Assembly (NCBI GenBank): GCA_964036195.1
Contig: OZ038451.1
Span: forward strand, 13,582,529-13,646,528
Source: Sphaerolaimus hirsutus
Taxonomy: Eukaryota > Nematoda > Chromadorea > Monhysterida > Sphaerolaimidae
Length of the DNA: 64,000 nucleotides
Reading direction: 5' to 3'
Below the pieces are notes generated by a model that saw only the letters and a list, made by a program, of their open reading frames with translations, searched no databases and was not told the DNA's origin. This document shows, one piece after another, positions 12,801 to 23,283 of the stretch. Position numbers and translations under genes: made by a program. Each line of letters begins with the position of its first letter. The stretch's first letter is position 1.

Positions 12801-13907
12801 GCCAAACCTTACCTGAAGTCTCGAACATTCGACTATAAGGCGATATACAAACGATATGTCGACGAAAAATGGATATTTTTGACACAAATCACCACTTATA
12901 ATGCTATCCCATGGCTCCACAGCCATTATATGGTCATATTTAACATCACAGAGTATTGCCAGTGTCTGATATACCTATACATGTTGACACTAGGTCATAT
13001 CTGGGAGCTTTTAAAAAAAAACGTTTTTTTAAAAAAAACAACGTTTTTTTTATAAAAAAAACATCGAGTTAAAAAAAACGTTTTTTTTCCAACCCTATGT
13101 ATACCTATATTAGGTACTCGGATAGGTTGCGTGCTGAACTAAGCTAGTTATCCAGGTGAGACTTTTCAAACTGCTAAAATTTAATGCGAATTTAAGCATT
13201 CAAACGGCAGTGAACAGTTGTTCGAGTCAATGTTCATAAAGCTCCGTGAAAAATTTGGTTAAGGGTTATGAATGCTCAACTTTGAGCACAACTTTTCAGA
13301 AAAAAATCATGACAAAACGTGCTGTTATCACTCTAGAAGATAGCACCTGTTTCCATGTGCTTGTCTCTCCATCTGCAGCACAGGTTGTTCCAGCGCCATA
13401 GAAGCCAGTTTCTGAAATTCACGAAATGTGTGATCCTCTGTACATTTGCATCAATCAAAGATCGTTTTAGTGCACTTGTATGCAATGTAATTAGCATTGA
13501 CAAAATCTATGGGAGATTTATATTAAAAAATCTCAGAAAACTTCAGAAAATATAAGATTTTCTGAGATTTATATTTTTCATGATTTTCTAGAGAGATTTA
13601 ATTACATTTTCTTTTTGAGAGATTTTCTGAGATTTGTAAAAATATCAGAAAATCTCTCAAATTCTGATATTTATATTTATTTATATTTTTCAAGGTTTTT
13701 GAGTGATATTTAATTAGGTATATTTTTTGAGAGATTTTCTGAGATTATATTTAATTATATTTTCTAAAAATTGATGATTTTTTCAATGCTATTTAAATGC
13801 AATGCAACCGCACTCACCATAAGCTCTGGAGTTACAATGACAGATTTTCCGTGTTGTCTTCCATTCACCATTGAGGCCGATGTGAACAAAATAAGCAGGG
13901 CAATCAT
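9846..13907 (-). CDS. Unrecognised secreted protein, five exons
   Basis: Exons on the minus strand are 13907-13818, 13435-13347, 12347-12180, 10349-10220 and a probable last exon 9953-9846. Junction phases are consistent and give about 194 residues. Residues 1-16 (MIALLILFTSASMVNG) form a clear signal peptide, so the product should enter the secretory pathway. The mature part is hydrophilic, Gln/Arg/Ala-rich and likely helical (for example QAQALLEQAAIRLE at the end of exon 4), with only two cysteines in exon 3. No family is recognised and no function is claimed. The last exon is odd. The spliced frame ends at TGA (9848-9846), while another frame of the same exon is longer and Cys/Asp-rich with spacing C-x7-C-x3-C-x6-C-x3-C. 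Introns contain a hAT MITE and two TAGGGTTGG elements. Confidence 0.65.
10471..11082. repeat. Long foldback (near-palindromic) element
   Basis: The left arm (AAGCTGGAAT at 10471, continued from 10657 as TACAGCTCGACGGAAAATTA) is matched in inverted orientation by the right arm ending at 11082. The arms are about 200 bases each and remain highly similar through the CACCGCAAAATTATT and AGTTAAGTAGTCC blocks. The centre is near 10860. A TAGGGTTGG MITE (10481-10648) is inserted near its left tip. Confidence 0.8.
10481..10648. mobile_element. hAT-type MITE, TAGGGTTGG family, short copy
   Basis: The ends are TAGGGTTGGCCGATG and ...CCAACCCTA. An exact 8-bp duplication GCTGGAAT flanks it (10473-10480, 10649-10656). 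The interior is only AAACGTTTTTTT-type words in both orientations. It interrupts the foldback element at 10471-11082, so it is the younger insertion. Confidence 0.88.
11660..12080. mobile_element. hAT-type MITE, CAGGGACGTA family, copy 3
   Basis: The ends are CAGGGACGTAG and ...CTGGCTACGTCCTTG. The flanking 8-mers are ATCTGGGG and ATCTGAGG (7 of 8 identical). It has the same G-run, C-run and GGCGCC architecture as the other copies. It lies in an intron of the secreted-protein gene. Confidence 0.88.
12412..13097. mobile_element. hAT-type MITE, TAGGGTTGG family, long copy
   Basis: The ends are TAGGGTTGGCCGATG and ...CCAACCCTA, with an exact 8-bp duplication TGTATACC. Subterminal blocks are runs of AAACGTTTTT. 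The unique core (about 12530-12990) is almost identical to the copy at 39795-40458, including an identical 73-codon minus-strand frame. The two copies must be recent relatives. The core is not a recognisable transposase. Confidence 0.88.
13530..13770. repeat. AT-rich word repeat (GAGAGATTTTCTGAGATT)
   Basis: Degenerate copies of GAGATTT and TCTGAGATTTATATTTTT are repeated in both orientations just downstream of the first exon of the secreted-protein gene. A related block lies at 15535-15800. No ends or duplication could be fixed. Confidence 0.5.
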
Positions 13908-14274
13908 GTTGACTTTTTTGATTGAAAATCTCCGTTCAGAGATTCAAAACGTTTGCGAGCATTTTTCAGTTTGCATCGCAAACATTTCCGAATGTGTGCG
14001 CCAATATACTTTTTGAGAATGTAACCGGATCTGCAAAGATGACATCCATTTGAAAGGAGATATAATAAGCATTGTGTGTGTGCTAAGACATTCCCGACAG
14101 TCACTTAATTCTAGTGTTGGAAAGGTGTTGTGATTGCAGACAATTTTATGAACACTAACGATCCTTATTAGTTCAGAGTGTGCTGCACTTTATAGTCGCT
14201 ATTTACTAGAGCATAACTGTGGTATATTTAACACTAAACTTCACAGCTATTCTAGAACAATTTTTTTATTGAAC

Positions 14275-15345
14275 GCCTGAGGGAACTGTATGGCTAGGGA
14301 TGGAAAGAGACACCGTTTTTAACAACACGGTCTTTTTAAAAAGGCACCGTAAATTTGAAATCTTTTGAAAAAGCACTTCAAAAACATGTATTTTTCAAAA
14401 TGTCCAAAAGTTTGGGTAAAGAGTGAGAATAAATATCACTTAAGTGTCACATATGCATTATCATGTCTACTATGGACACACAATGCCTGTGAAACCATAC
14501 CATAGCTAGTGATGGAAAAGGCACCGGGAAAAATGGCACCGCACTGCACCGGCACCGGTGTCACTCCTCAGGAATGGCACCTGGCACCTTAGGGCACCGG
14601 CAAATAATGGCACCGCACCGCACCGGCACCGGTTCCATTCTGAAAAAATTAGCACCGGCACCCTGGGGCACCGGGCTGAAAGTTCCGAAGGATTTATCGG
14701 GTATTTTCTTAGAGGCCGCAACTTCAAACGTGCATTTTTCCAGGAATTCTCTATCGATTTTGATGTTTGAGCGTTCAAAATGATCAGAATGATGTGGCGA
14801 TCACTTTATGAAGCAATTATAATAATTATAAATGATAGCTCAAATATTTAGTCCACTCCAATACACACACCGATAGTCACTATTGTCTTCTGTCTGGGGT
14901 GGATATTGTACAGGAAATGTTTTATATTTTGTCATGTACTGACAACGAATTATGAACAAAATGGCAGAACAAATGAAATATTTATGATTGAAGAAAACAC
15001 AATCATTTATTCTATCTTCAGAAGGTTATGGCGCATTTCAAAGTAAATTTGACGAGACTTTTTTTCTAAAAACAGTTGAATCTAGAATATTTATATGTAT
15101 AAATATGAATAAGCACATGACATAAGCTGTTGACATAATTTCCCCCCTATTACGACTTGGCCGGTGCCTTTCCCAGTGTTTTTTACTTTGGCCCTGGTGC
15201 TAGCACCTTTGGCACCAGCTGAAAAATGGCACCGCACCGGCACCGGTGCTATTCTGGAAAAAATGGCACCGGCACCGGCAGGGCACCCCCGAAAAATGGC
15301 ACCGCACCGCACCAGTGCCCTTCGGTGCCCAAAGGCCCAATTCAT
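14275..15345. repeat. GGCACC word repeats, two clusters
   Basis: Clusters at 14510-14690 and 15150-15345 repeat the words GGCACCGCACCGG and AAAAATGGCACC. The first opens with TAGTGATGGAAAAGGCACC, the same start used by the GGCGCC elements. A degenerate relative (GGCACCG near 14290-14350) precedes it. The sequence between the clusters is AT-rich with no gene seen, and the frames across them are repeat artefacts. Confidence 0.6.
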
Positions 15346-15842
15346 TAGATTATCACATTTCACCAATAATTCATGACTTCAGCAAATTGAAGTTGTAACT
15401 AGAATTAAAGTTAGCTATGACGATAAAGTGAATGCATTGAGAGTGGTTTTTCATGCTTTCAAAGTAAGTGGAAGCACACCAGTTGGATCTTATATACTAC
15501 ACTAACATATCACAGCTAGCATTGGAATTTTTTTAAGGAGATGAATATTTTTTAAATATCAGAAAAATATCAAAAATCTTCTGTTTACTTATATTTTCTC
15601 CTGTTTTTTTTTCTCTCCAGAGATTATGATAATTTTGGGTAAGATTATGAGATATTTATTTTATGTATGAGAAGAAAATAAAAAGTATTACATTTATATT
15701 TTTTACATTTTCTCTGCATTTTTCAGAGAGATTTAATTATACGTTCTCTTTGAGATAATTTGTGACATTATATAATATTTAATTATATTTTCTCAAAATC
15801 ACCCATTTTTTGTTCTAATCATAGCTTATTATCATGCAGTAG

Positions 15843-16555
15843 CAGCGTTGCGAAAGCGTATTTCCGCGTACCCGAAATACCCGGGTAAATGGGTATTTAT
15901 ACTTACGCTTACGCTTTCATAAAATACGGTAATACCCATACGCTTTATTACGCTTTCCTGCCCGAATTACCCGGGTGCTAAAAGCGTAAAAAAGCTTTTC
16001 CCACGGTTCGGTTTTACGCTTTTGAAAAAGTGTAAAACCACAAAAAGAAAGTGAACGATACTGCGTACCAAAACAAGTGACTGCGTGTGTGCAATAATGT
16101 ACTGGAAATAGCGGCACATGTATTTACAAATTGTGTCGCAATGTGAATGTTTGGTTAACACTGTGTCATCGAGCAAAATCGTGGCTTTAGATTAGAAATT
16201 TTGGGGCCGAAAATAGATTCCCACGACGATGTTGTCATCTTCAACAGCACGAAGTCAGAGTTAGAAAATGAATATGACCTTAGTGTTGCTGCCGATGAAT
16301 TGCCAATGAATTGAATGAATCTAAGGGCAGACTACCAAGTGGGCGTCAAAAAATGTCGCTGGGAGCTTTATTGTGTAAGAATTCACTGAACAAAAACTGT
16401 TTAAAAAAATTTTATGCTTACGCTTTTTTTACGCTTTCCTAGGTATTTTAAAAATACCTTATGCTTTGACTTTGAGTATCCATACTCAAAATTTGGAAAG
16501 TGTATTTACGCTTACGATTACGCTTTCCAAAAATACCGGTATTTTAACAACTCTG
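15843..16555. mobile_element. hAT-type MITE, CAGNGTTG family, copy 2
   Basis: The ends are CAGCGTTGCGAAAGCG and ...TTTTAACAACTCTG. An exact 8-bp duplication TGCAGTAG flanks it (15835-15842, 16556-16563). Subterminal sequence is made of TACGCTTTTACGC and ACCCGGGTA words. The core is unique and non-coding. Confidence 0.88.
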
Positions 16556-18014
16556 TGCAGTAGCAGGCAGAAATGGAAAATTTCAAGTAAAATAATGACA
16601 AAACTAATGAAAACGACCACTGTCTACTTGTATGTGAAATTGCATGCTTGCATGCAAAAAATTGCAAATTATCCGGTGAGCTACGTTTTGTGTTTTTAAT
16701 GATCGTTCTGGCATGACTACCTAATTCACAAAGCGCAAGGGTTAACGATCACAGCAAGTGCCAGCATTCTTTTTCCATCAACATATTTTGAAAAGAGCTA
16801 AATAAAGTTTTAATTAGGTAGTTTTAAATAGTTTTAATTTGTTCCACAACGTATTAATTATAATTAGTTTTAAATATGTTCCACAATGTTCACTTGAATG
16901 TTGAATCACTGGCAAAAACATCCAGGCAACTTCATTTTTCCTTTTTCTTGCTGTAAAGATAGTAAGAATATGACACCTCAACACGCATCCCTTGCATGTA
17001 CTTACTTTGGAACATGCAGGAAACAAAAATTGAGTTAGTTATGTTACATATGAAGGCACATGAATTGCGTGTAAGCTTCGCAACCTGCCTGCTTAGCTGC
17101 AAATGTCTCTTTTGTTTGTTACAGTTCAACATGTGTGCTAAGAGTCCATAACAGTGTAGTGCTTATTTAGGAACCATTCACATCGCTAAAGCAATGTTGT
17201 GCAACGGGGGTCTCAAGAATTTTTACCCTCGGGGGGGGGTTGCATAGATAGCAATAGCTAGAAAAAATGTGTGGGTCGGGTGGTTGGGGCGTGCTCGCGG
17301 GGGTTCAATATGTAAGCTTTATCAGTGTAGAAGGAAGAAAATGGGTAAAAATCAATAAAAGTATGTAAAATTAGTCAAAAATATATACATAAACAAGCAC
17401 ATGGACTAGTGATTTTGAAGGTGACTAGTGACTTTGACAATAATTGTAGTAAAATTTCTCAAAAATCACTCGAGATAGATAGATAGCTGGCTGTTTGTAG
17501 GGGGGTACCCCCCAATTGGAGACCCAGGTGGAACATCTTACATTTTGTTTAGATGTGCCATGTTTCATATAAAATATTTTAACAAGCACGAGTGAGTACA
17601 AGGAAGCCATGACAAAGTGTGGGTTATAATCATTTGTTATTTCAATGAAAGACCATGGGATAAATTTCCAATAAATGAATAAATGAATTTTCACCCTGAA
17701 ATTAATCCAATGACAGAAAACATGGGACCTTCCTAATCTCAGTACTAAAACCAATGGGCAGAAGTACAAAACAAAATCACAATGAATGTGTCAGTTTATA
17801 TGTTATATCATGCTTGTATCTTTTGCTGGGCAGAGCCAGCGTATTAGGAAAATGTGCCTGGAAAAGAATGGAAAGTTGTGGAGTTTGATGAGTCGATAAT
17901 TCTCAAGTTTACACAAGCTGGAAAAAATTATCAAATAATGGAAATGATCAGAAGTCTTTTTTATTTAATCCTGCAATAGAGTTGTAGCAGCTTCAGCCAC
18001 TCAACCCAACTAAC

Positions 18015-21000
18015 CAAATTTACAGCATTTGGAAAATTTTGTGATTCCAGACAAAATGCACTGTTAGGACCATAAGCCACACCATCTTTCCCAAGTTTTG
18101 ATTTAACATCCAGATACTTTGATGTGTACAAATGAATGCCTGGTTGGTTTGAATATACATCCAGCATGATGTCATTCTTGGAGCTTTTCACCCTTTGAGC
18201 ATATGGATAACAGTTGATATTTGTTACGAGGAACAATAGGCCCTCTCTAGGGCAAAGGCAATGGTGAATTAAAGCAACACTCCCACACTAAACGGGGTTG
18301 ACACCCATTGTGGCCGCGACATTGTGGCCGCGGACGCGGCCACAATGTCCGCGGCCACAATGTCGCGGCCACAATGGGCTCATACCACTAAACGGTGTTC
18401 TAATCAAACCATAGAAATCCATAGAAACTGAAAAACTTTTAAAATCAAATATCTTGCAAACCTAGCAGCATGCTTCATTTCACTTTCTGCTGTTTTCGCA
18501 CTCCATCCATTAAGACAAAAGGTTCTATCTATATTCGGAGCCATATCTCCAAAAATATCAGCACATGTCTTTGGTTTTTCGAAATTGACCTGCATTGCAG
18601 TGAGAGCGATACGATTTTGGTGCACCAGACACTGAAATTTTGAGTTATGCACCCGAGCGTTTTTTGATGCGGTACGGGAACTGATATCCTCAACAATTCT
18701 AAGTTTTGCATTTGGACAGTGACATGTCCACAACGTGCATTTGGACAGGAACAAAAAGAAGCATCTACGAAGAAGTCCATGGACAAAATTTTTCTTCCTG
18801 TTTATGTGCTATTTATGGAGTTATTAAAACTTTTAAAATCAGTGCCGTGGACTTTTTTTGCTTTCTTACATTTTTCGGCAAAAAGAGTGTACACTGTACG
18901 TGTACGGTGTACTTACTGACTATTTCCTTGACAGCATGAATTATCGACTTTTTGCTGGATAGCGTGTGGAGCTATCAACTTCTTGCCAGAGATTTTTTAG
19001 AAAATTGTTCCTCACTGTTCCAAAAGTGTTAAGATGTGATGCTTGAAAAATAGGGCAAGTTTAAAATTAAAACGTGGAAACTGGTTAATGTTCTGCAGGA
19101 TCAATTCTAACTGCCATTACTGTTTTAACCCAATTTTCTAAATTTTGGAGTTATTTAGATGTGGATGCCTCATTTGTGGTTCAACATTCAAAAAAACATT
19201 CAAAAGCATAATTCAAAATTTCAGTATGTGTAATATGTGCAGTGTTCTCCAATGTGGGGCAGCTGGGGCAACACCCTCCAGATCGGCTAGCACCCGCAAA
19301 TTGGCCAGCTATCTAGCCAGGGGTCTCGAATGAGGGGGGGGGTTGGGAGGGGGCTTACCCCCCCCAAACCGCCCAGCTATCTATCTATCCCGGAGGCCGC
19401 TCAGCTGTCTATCTATCCCGGAGGCAAAATTTTGGGCTACTACTAGGGTTCAAACGGGATTGACTTTTCGGGATCGGGATCGGGATTCACTTTTTGAGAT
19501 TTCGGGATCGGGATCGGGATTGGGGTTTCGGGATCGGGATCGGGATTGGTATTTTGAGATTTCGGGATCGGGATCGGGATTGGCCGGGATTACGGGCCCC
19601 GGGATCGGGATCGGGATTGGCATTTTTTCGGGATCGGGATTGGGGTCTAGGGATAGAGATTTTCGTCACTGTTCTGGCATTCACAGTTGTTCATAAAGGT
19701 CTCAGAACACTGTTGGATGCCAGAAAAGTGACATAAAATGGACGCTGGGGGTTTGCGTTCACATTTTTGCATGCAAAAATGTCATTTTTTCACTTTTTAT
19801 AATTTCCACTATTTTTTCTGGGATCGGGATCGGGATTTGAAAGTTTTCGGGATCGGGATCGGGATTGGTATTTTTGGATTTCAGGATCGGGATCGGGATT
19901 GGTATTTTTGGATTTCGGGATCGGGATCGGGATTGGTATTTTTGGATTTCGGGATCGGGATCGGGATTGGTATTTTTGGATTTCGGGATCGGGATCGGGA
20001 TCGGGATTGGGGTTTCGGGATCGGGATCGGGACTGCTAAATCCCGGAATTTCACGGGATCCGGGATTGGGATCGGGATCCCGTTTGAACCCTAGCTACTA
20101 CCCCCTAAACCCCCCCCCAATTTTTGCTCAAAATCACTATTTTTCATACCTTTTTATAAGTTTTCACCTCCAAAATACTAGTTTTTGTTCCTATTTACCT
20201 ATTTTCAGTACTATATGCTCTTGTATACCCATTTTGAGCCATTTTACACCTACTTTTAGTGATTTTTCTCCCTTTGCTTCCTTCTATGCCCGAAAAAGCC
20301 TATATCCCGAACCACCACAACCCCCCCCAAAACCCCCCCAACCCCCCAGAAAATTTTTCAGCTATCTATCTCTCCAGAGGAGCGATTTGCTATCTATCCA
20401 ACCACTCAGAGGGTCAAAATTCAAGATACCCCTGTATCTATCTATCACAGAGACCCACTTAGCTATCTATCTATCCCAAAGCAAGACTTCTGGCCACTAT
20501 CAGCAGAGCCCCTCCCCCTAAAATCCCTCAGCTACCTATCTATGTGGCAAATTTTGAAGTATTTGTCCTTAATTTTCAGTAAAAATCGCAAATTTTTGCT
20601 TTATTTTGCCAATTTTCACCTTCAAAATTGATATTTTTGGCTAGTGATGTGAAAAGCGCCAGAACTTTTTCGAGAGCACCATGGCGCTTTTCCGACCCCC
20701 AGCGCCAAGCGCCAATGGCGCCAGAGAAAAATGGCGCCAAGCGCCAGAAGCGCCATGGCGCTTTTTGCTTTGGTGCTAGCTAGGGTTCAAACGGGATCCC
20801 GATCCCGATCCCGGATCCCGTGAAATTCCGGGATTTACCAGTCCCGATCCCGATCCCGATCCCGAAACCCCAATCCCGATCCCGATCCCAAAATCCAAAA
20901 ATACCAATCCCGATCCCGATCCCGAAAATTTTCAAATCCCGATCCCGGTCCCGAGAAACTCCCAAGTCCGGGATCCCGATCCCGGAAAAATTGGTGGAAA

Positions 21001-22919
21001 TTATAAAAAGTGAAATAATGACGTTTTTGCATGCAAAAAGTGGATGCAAACCCCCAGTGTCAATTTTATGCCACTTTTCTGGCATTCAACAGTGTTTTGA
21101 GACCTTTATGAACAACTGTGAATGCCAGAAAAATGGCCAAAATCTCTATCCCGAGAACCGAATCCCGATCCCGGAAAAATGCCAATCCCAATCCCGATCC
21201 CGTGACCCCAATCCCGGCCTATCCCGATCCCGATCCCGAAACCCCAATCCCGATCCCGATCCCGAAATCTCTAAAAGTGAATCCCGATCCCGAAAAGTCA
21301 ATCCCGTTTGAACCCTAGCTAGCGCCAACAGCCAGCGCTAGGCATTTTGTTCCTGGCACCGGTCAAAAGTAGCGCCAAGCGCCAAAAGCGCCATGCGGCT
21401 TTACATGGGCACAGTGCCAAGCGCCAGTGACGCCACAGCAAAATAGCGCCAAGCGCCAAAAGCGCCATGGCGTTTTTGCCATGGCGCTTTTACATCACTA
21501 TTTTTGGCTGTATTGGTTGCATAGCTATTGTGAGCTTTTTAATTTTTTTTGGTTATTTTGAATATTTTTTTCCCTTTCTGCCTTCTGTATCTTGAAAAAT
21601 GCCTATTGATTGAGCCCCCGCGAGCCGCCCCCAGCCCCCCAGAAAAAATTCAACTATATCTATCCATCCGGAGGAGCAATTTGCTGTCTATTTCAGCCCC
21701 CCCCCCCCCTGAGGTTTTAAATGCTGGAGACCCCTGAATATCTGTGCGATGCCTTTGTACAATATCCAGAAGCTAAATTTTTAAATGATAACAAGCAAAA
21801 TTTTGGATAACATTTGTCATATTCACTGGCACAATCTCTCCTGTTACAAGGTCACTTTCATCTGTGGGAAGGTAGTGAGAAGCATTGATTTGTATTTCCT
21901 GTTCTGAAATGCTGCCATGCCCCTGAAACGGGAGTCAATTTACGATATCCTGCACATAATACGGGATACAGCACGTTATTCCAACGATTTCACTTACATG
22001 CCCATCCAAATTGAAGTAAATATGGCTTGTCATATTCACTGGTGAAATCTCATCACATTCAGCAATAATTTCAATCTTCAACTCATCATTCACCGTATAT
22101 GAATAAGTCGCACAAACATTGCATCTCCCAGGAAAGTCAAGATCGTCTTCTGGGTTGTCAACCAATTTCAGTTGGAGTTTTTCATCGGATGTGTCCATGT
22201 CTTTTATGATGGAGGCATCCCAAAGTCTCTGTGAGCATAATTGATGAAATGGACGGCTTTTATTGGTTGTTGCCATGTGATAGAAAACGTGCAAGTGCTA
22301 TTCAGATTCCTAATCATTTACAAAACTTACATAGCCATAGTTTCTCTGAGCACTGTGGTTGCAATTTGGCCCGTTATTGCAAGTCAACTGGTAGTCTCTG
22401 CCATTTACAGAAAACTGACCATTTGCAATTCGGTTAGCAACTCGCCCAACTATTTGGCCCATGAAAAACTCATCTTGCTCATAGCCTAGAATACTGTTGC
22501 TAATATACAAGTGCTATACAAGTACATAGGCTAAGTTGCTTTTTCAAAAGCGTTTCAATGCATAGAAAAAAGTAATTGTCAATTCTTCAAAATTCTAAGA
22601 AATCACACTTGTGATTTATCATTGTTTGATGTCAGTTACTGAAAAATTATGATGAATGTTCTACAGGCCTCCTTTCATATTGGCAGAATAGTGGAAAAAC
22701 ATCCTCCCCACCTTGAAGACTGGCAAAACCACAGACAACGTCAATAGATTTTGCATGTGCATCATGTACAATCCATGATGTTACACAACCACCTAAATTC
22801 ATTACACACACTTTGTTGTTTTTTGAATTGGTCAAGGAAAAGAATTTGGCTTTTTGGCCAAAATATTTGTGGGAATGGCTGAAGGGTTCCTCCCTCGTCA
22901 GTTCCACCTTTGTAGGCAT
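18015..22919 (-). CDS. GALM: Aldose 1-epimerase (galactose mutarotase)
   Basis: GALM interconverts alpha and beta anomers of galactose and glucose in the cytosol and feeds the Leloir pathway. Exons are 22919-22712, 22485-22331, 22228-21998, 21922-21827, 18589-18462 and 18192-18015. All junction phases fit, giving 332 residues, close to the human length of about 340 once the missing short last exon is added. Family landmarks are GRVANRIANG, GPNCNH (first catalytic His), MTSHIYFNLDGH (second catalytic His), LPTDESDLVTGEI, QPGIHLYTS and FCLESQNFPNAVN (catalytic Glu). The usual HGG after the first catalytic His is HSA here. The start ATG at 22919 precedes the conserved N-terminal strand; another ATG lies at 22967. 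A possible final exon near 17010-16932 encodes GMRVEVSYSYYLY, but its phase is not settled. Intron 4 (about 3.2 kb) is full of nested MITEs. Confidence 0.9.
18296..18385. mobile_element. 90-bp palindromic word element in GALM intron
   Basis: The 14-base word CATTGTGGCCGCGA occurs twice forward and three times as its complement, forming a very GC-rich hairpin. The flanks carry an exact direct repeat CACTAAACGG (18286-18295 and 18386-18395). This is the smallest element of the word-array type in the window. Confidence 0.75.
19318..20434. mobile_element. hAT-type element, CAGGGGTCTCGAA family, copy 1
   Basis: The ends are CAGGGGTCTCGAA and ...CAAGATACCCCTG. The flanking 8-mers TATCTAGC and TATCTATC match at 7 of 8. 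The interior words are CAGCTATCTATCTATCC and poly-C runs. The GGGATC element at 19444-20093 is inserted inside. More remnants of the same CTATCTATC type continue to about 21735. Confidence 0.75.
19444..20093. mobile_element. hAT-type element filled with GGGATC repeats, copy 1
   Basis: The ends are TAGGGTTCAAACGGGAT and ...CCCGTTTGAACCCTA, with an exact 8-bp duplication GCTACTAC. The interior is mostly GGGATCGGGATCGGGATT units. A short unique core (about 19660-19820) mentions no known gene. The long open frames of Arg-Asp and Ile-Gly repeats are artefacts of the satellite. Confidence 0.9.
20642..21500. mobile_element. hAT-type element, TAGTGATG/GGCGCC family, copy 1
   Basis: The ends are TAGTGATGTGAAAAGCGCC and ...GGCGCTTTTACATCACTA, with an exact 8-bp duplication TTTTTGGC. 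The interior repeats AAAAGCGCCATGGCGC words. A GGGATC element (20781-21317) is inserted in it. Confidence 0.88.
20781..21317. mobile_element. hAT-type element filled with GGGATC repeats, copy 2
   Basis: It has the same TAGGGTTCAAACGGGAT ends as the copy at 19444. Its core (about 21000-21140) is the inverted counterpart of the core in that copy. The flanks share GCTAGC immediately on both sides, so the duplication is less clean than in copy 1. It is nested in the GGCGCC element at 20642. Confidence 0.85.
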
Positions 22920-23283
22920 TGTGATGCTGTAAATTGTTTCAAATTTTGAGATTTGTTGCCAAAACATCAATCAGGGCATGTATTCTGTTCTAGTGGAGAA
23001 CTGATGCAGAAATAATACAATGTACAGAATTGAATTGAGTAGAATTGAACTTCATGTGAAGTCTGCCCTGCCAAATCATCGATAGACATTATTGATAGAA
23101 AATGGATACTAAATTTTATTTTTAGGCTCATTTGGCAAAATAAAATCCATACCACCACAAAACATCAAGAACAACACAAAAGATGAAAAACATAGGAATG
23201 AATAGTTAGCATATGATTATTTGCATATTTATTATGATTATATGATGTAAATCTATATATTATTTTCAAACTGATTTATAAAA

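Noticed and set aside
19487..21328. Long open frames of Arg-Asp-Arg-Asp, Ile-Gly and Pro-Ile repeats on both strands
   Set aside because: They are translations of the GGGATC arrays inside MITEs; they occur in several frames at once and lack any unique domain.
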